DNA from: Nothopassalora personata
Taxonomy: Eukaryota > Ascomycota > Dothideomycetes > Mycosphaerellales > Mycosphaerellaceae
Direction: 5' to 3'
NCBI GenBank assembly: GCA_033816765.1
Contig: CM066294.1
Span: forward strand, 992,001 to 1,056,000
DNA length: 64,000 nucleotides
The position numbers and the translations under genes were made by a program. This document shows positions 63,668 to 64,000 of this stretch, piece by piece. Under the pieces are notes generated by a model. The model was not told where the DNA came from and made no database searches. It saw nothing but the letters and a program-made list of their open reading frames with translations. Position 1 is the first letter of the stretch. Each line of letters opens with the position of its first letter.

Positions 63668-64000
63668 TATAACAGCAGCCTATAGCTAACTCTTACATGT
63701 GATGCGGCTATGCCCGGCTTAGCATACCGCACGTAACGCGTATGCGTATACTAGGAGACGCGTATAGCGTCGATAGAAGAAAGTAAGCTTTAGTTTATCT
63801 ACAATTAGAAGATCGTAGGCGTGCTATATATTGCGACATCCCCTTATAGCCTTACGGCCCTTATAGTTCTAAAGCTTCCCTTCGTTATAATCTATACACG
63901 CTATAGAGCCCGCTCGCGACGTATACGACGGCGAGTCGCCTACGCCGCCCCTAAGCCCTAGAGTATAGTAGTAGGCGCGTCGTGTAGCCTTAGTTACGAG
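63668..64000 (+). mobile_element. 5' LTR and leader of a second G3-type Gypsy element (cut by window end)
   Basis: The 198-bp LTR (63668-63865) equals the G3 LTR in length and is its reverse complement in this window. The following 135 bp match the G3 leader at 28315-28449. It interrupts the Copia integrase. It is less RIP-mutated than G3 in places (keeping GATGCGGC and CCGCACG). A clear upstream duplication partner cannot be tested because the other end is off-window. Confidence 0.88.

Overview
The window comes from a filamentous ascomycete. The genes have short (about 50-60 nt) GT-AG introns with CTAAC-like branch points, and there are a class I-type hydrophobin, an ISN1-type IMP nucleotidase and a fungal rhodopsin-domain protein. 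The repeats carry the signature of repeat-induced point mutation (RIP): CpA->TpA and TpG->TpA changes on both strands, with CpG largely kept. A Dothideomycete, perhaps Mycosphaerellaceae, is my inference from the mix of genes and RIP-degraded Ty3 elements; no species can be named.

Layout. (1) Positions 1-31435 are a stack of nested Ty3/Gypsy chromoviruses, which I call G1-G5. An old element G2 (+; 4892-7018 and 28653-31435) is interrupted twice. G1 (-; 1-4891, continuing off the left edge) sits in its gag. G3 (-; LTRs 7019-7216 and 28450-28647, TSD ATAAC) sits in its RNase H region. G3 holds G4 (+; 9221-23881, TSD GGATA). G4 holds the intact, unmutated G5 (+; 11077-18445, TSD TAGAT) and a young solo LTR (23466-23821, TSD ACCGC). 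G1-G4 are RIP-mutated; G5 and the solo LTR are not. (2) 31436-31795 is RIP-type DNA ending in a 23-bp inverted repeat that abuts a truncated secreted-protein gene. (3) 31766-60377 is a gene island: ERG25, NCA2, SEC4, a tubulin-tyrosine-ligase-like gene, a repeat-bearing hydrophobin, MED17, ISN1, a rhodopsin-domain membrane protein, SKI2, HGH1 and a 4CL-like acyl-CoA ligase. Gene relics (FAD monooxygenase, BTB, F-box, aldo-keto reductase) lie between them. (4) About 60790-64000 is RIP-degraded again: a Ty1/Copia element carrying a solo Gypsy LTR (TSD TTAGG) and interrupted by the 5' end of a second G3-type element.

G5 is the working model of the retroelement. It has 526-bp LTRs that look identical, an apparent self-priming site, a 764-aa Gag and a 1190-aa Pol (protease, RT, RNase H, integrase, chromodomain). 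Gag and Pol are joined by a canonical -1 slippery site with a stem-loop. An antisense gene between pol and the 3' LTR encodes a six-cysteine cluster plus coiled coil. RIP-damaged forms of that antisense gene are present in G4 and G2 and possibly G3. In G4 and G2 a tRNA-like sequence lies directly downstream of it on the same strand. The antisense gene and the tRNA-like module are the least explained and most interesting things here.

The island genes are mostly single-copy housekeeping genes (sterol synthesis, secretion, transcription, RNA decay, eEF2 folding, purine recycling). They show no common pathway and no sign of a secondary-metabolite cluster.
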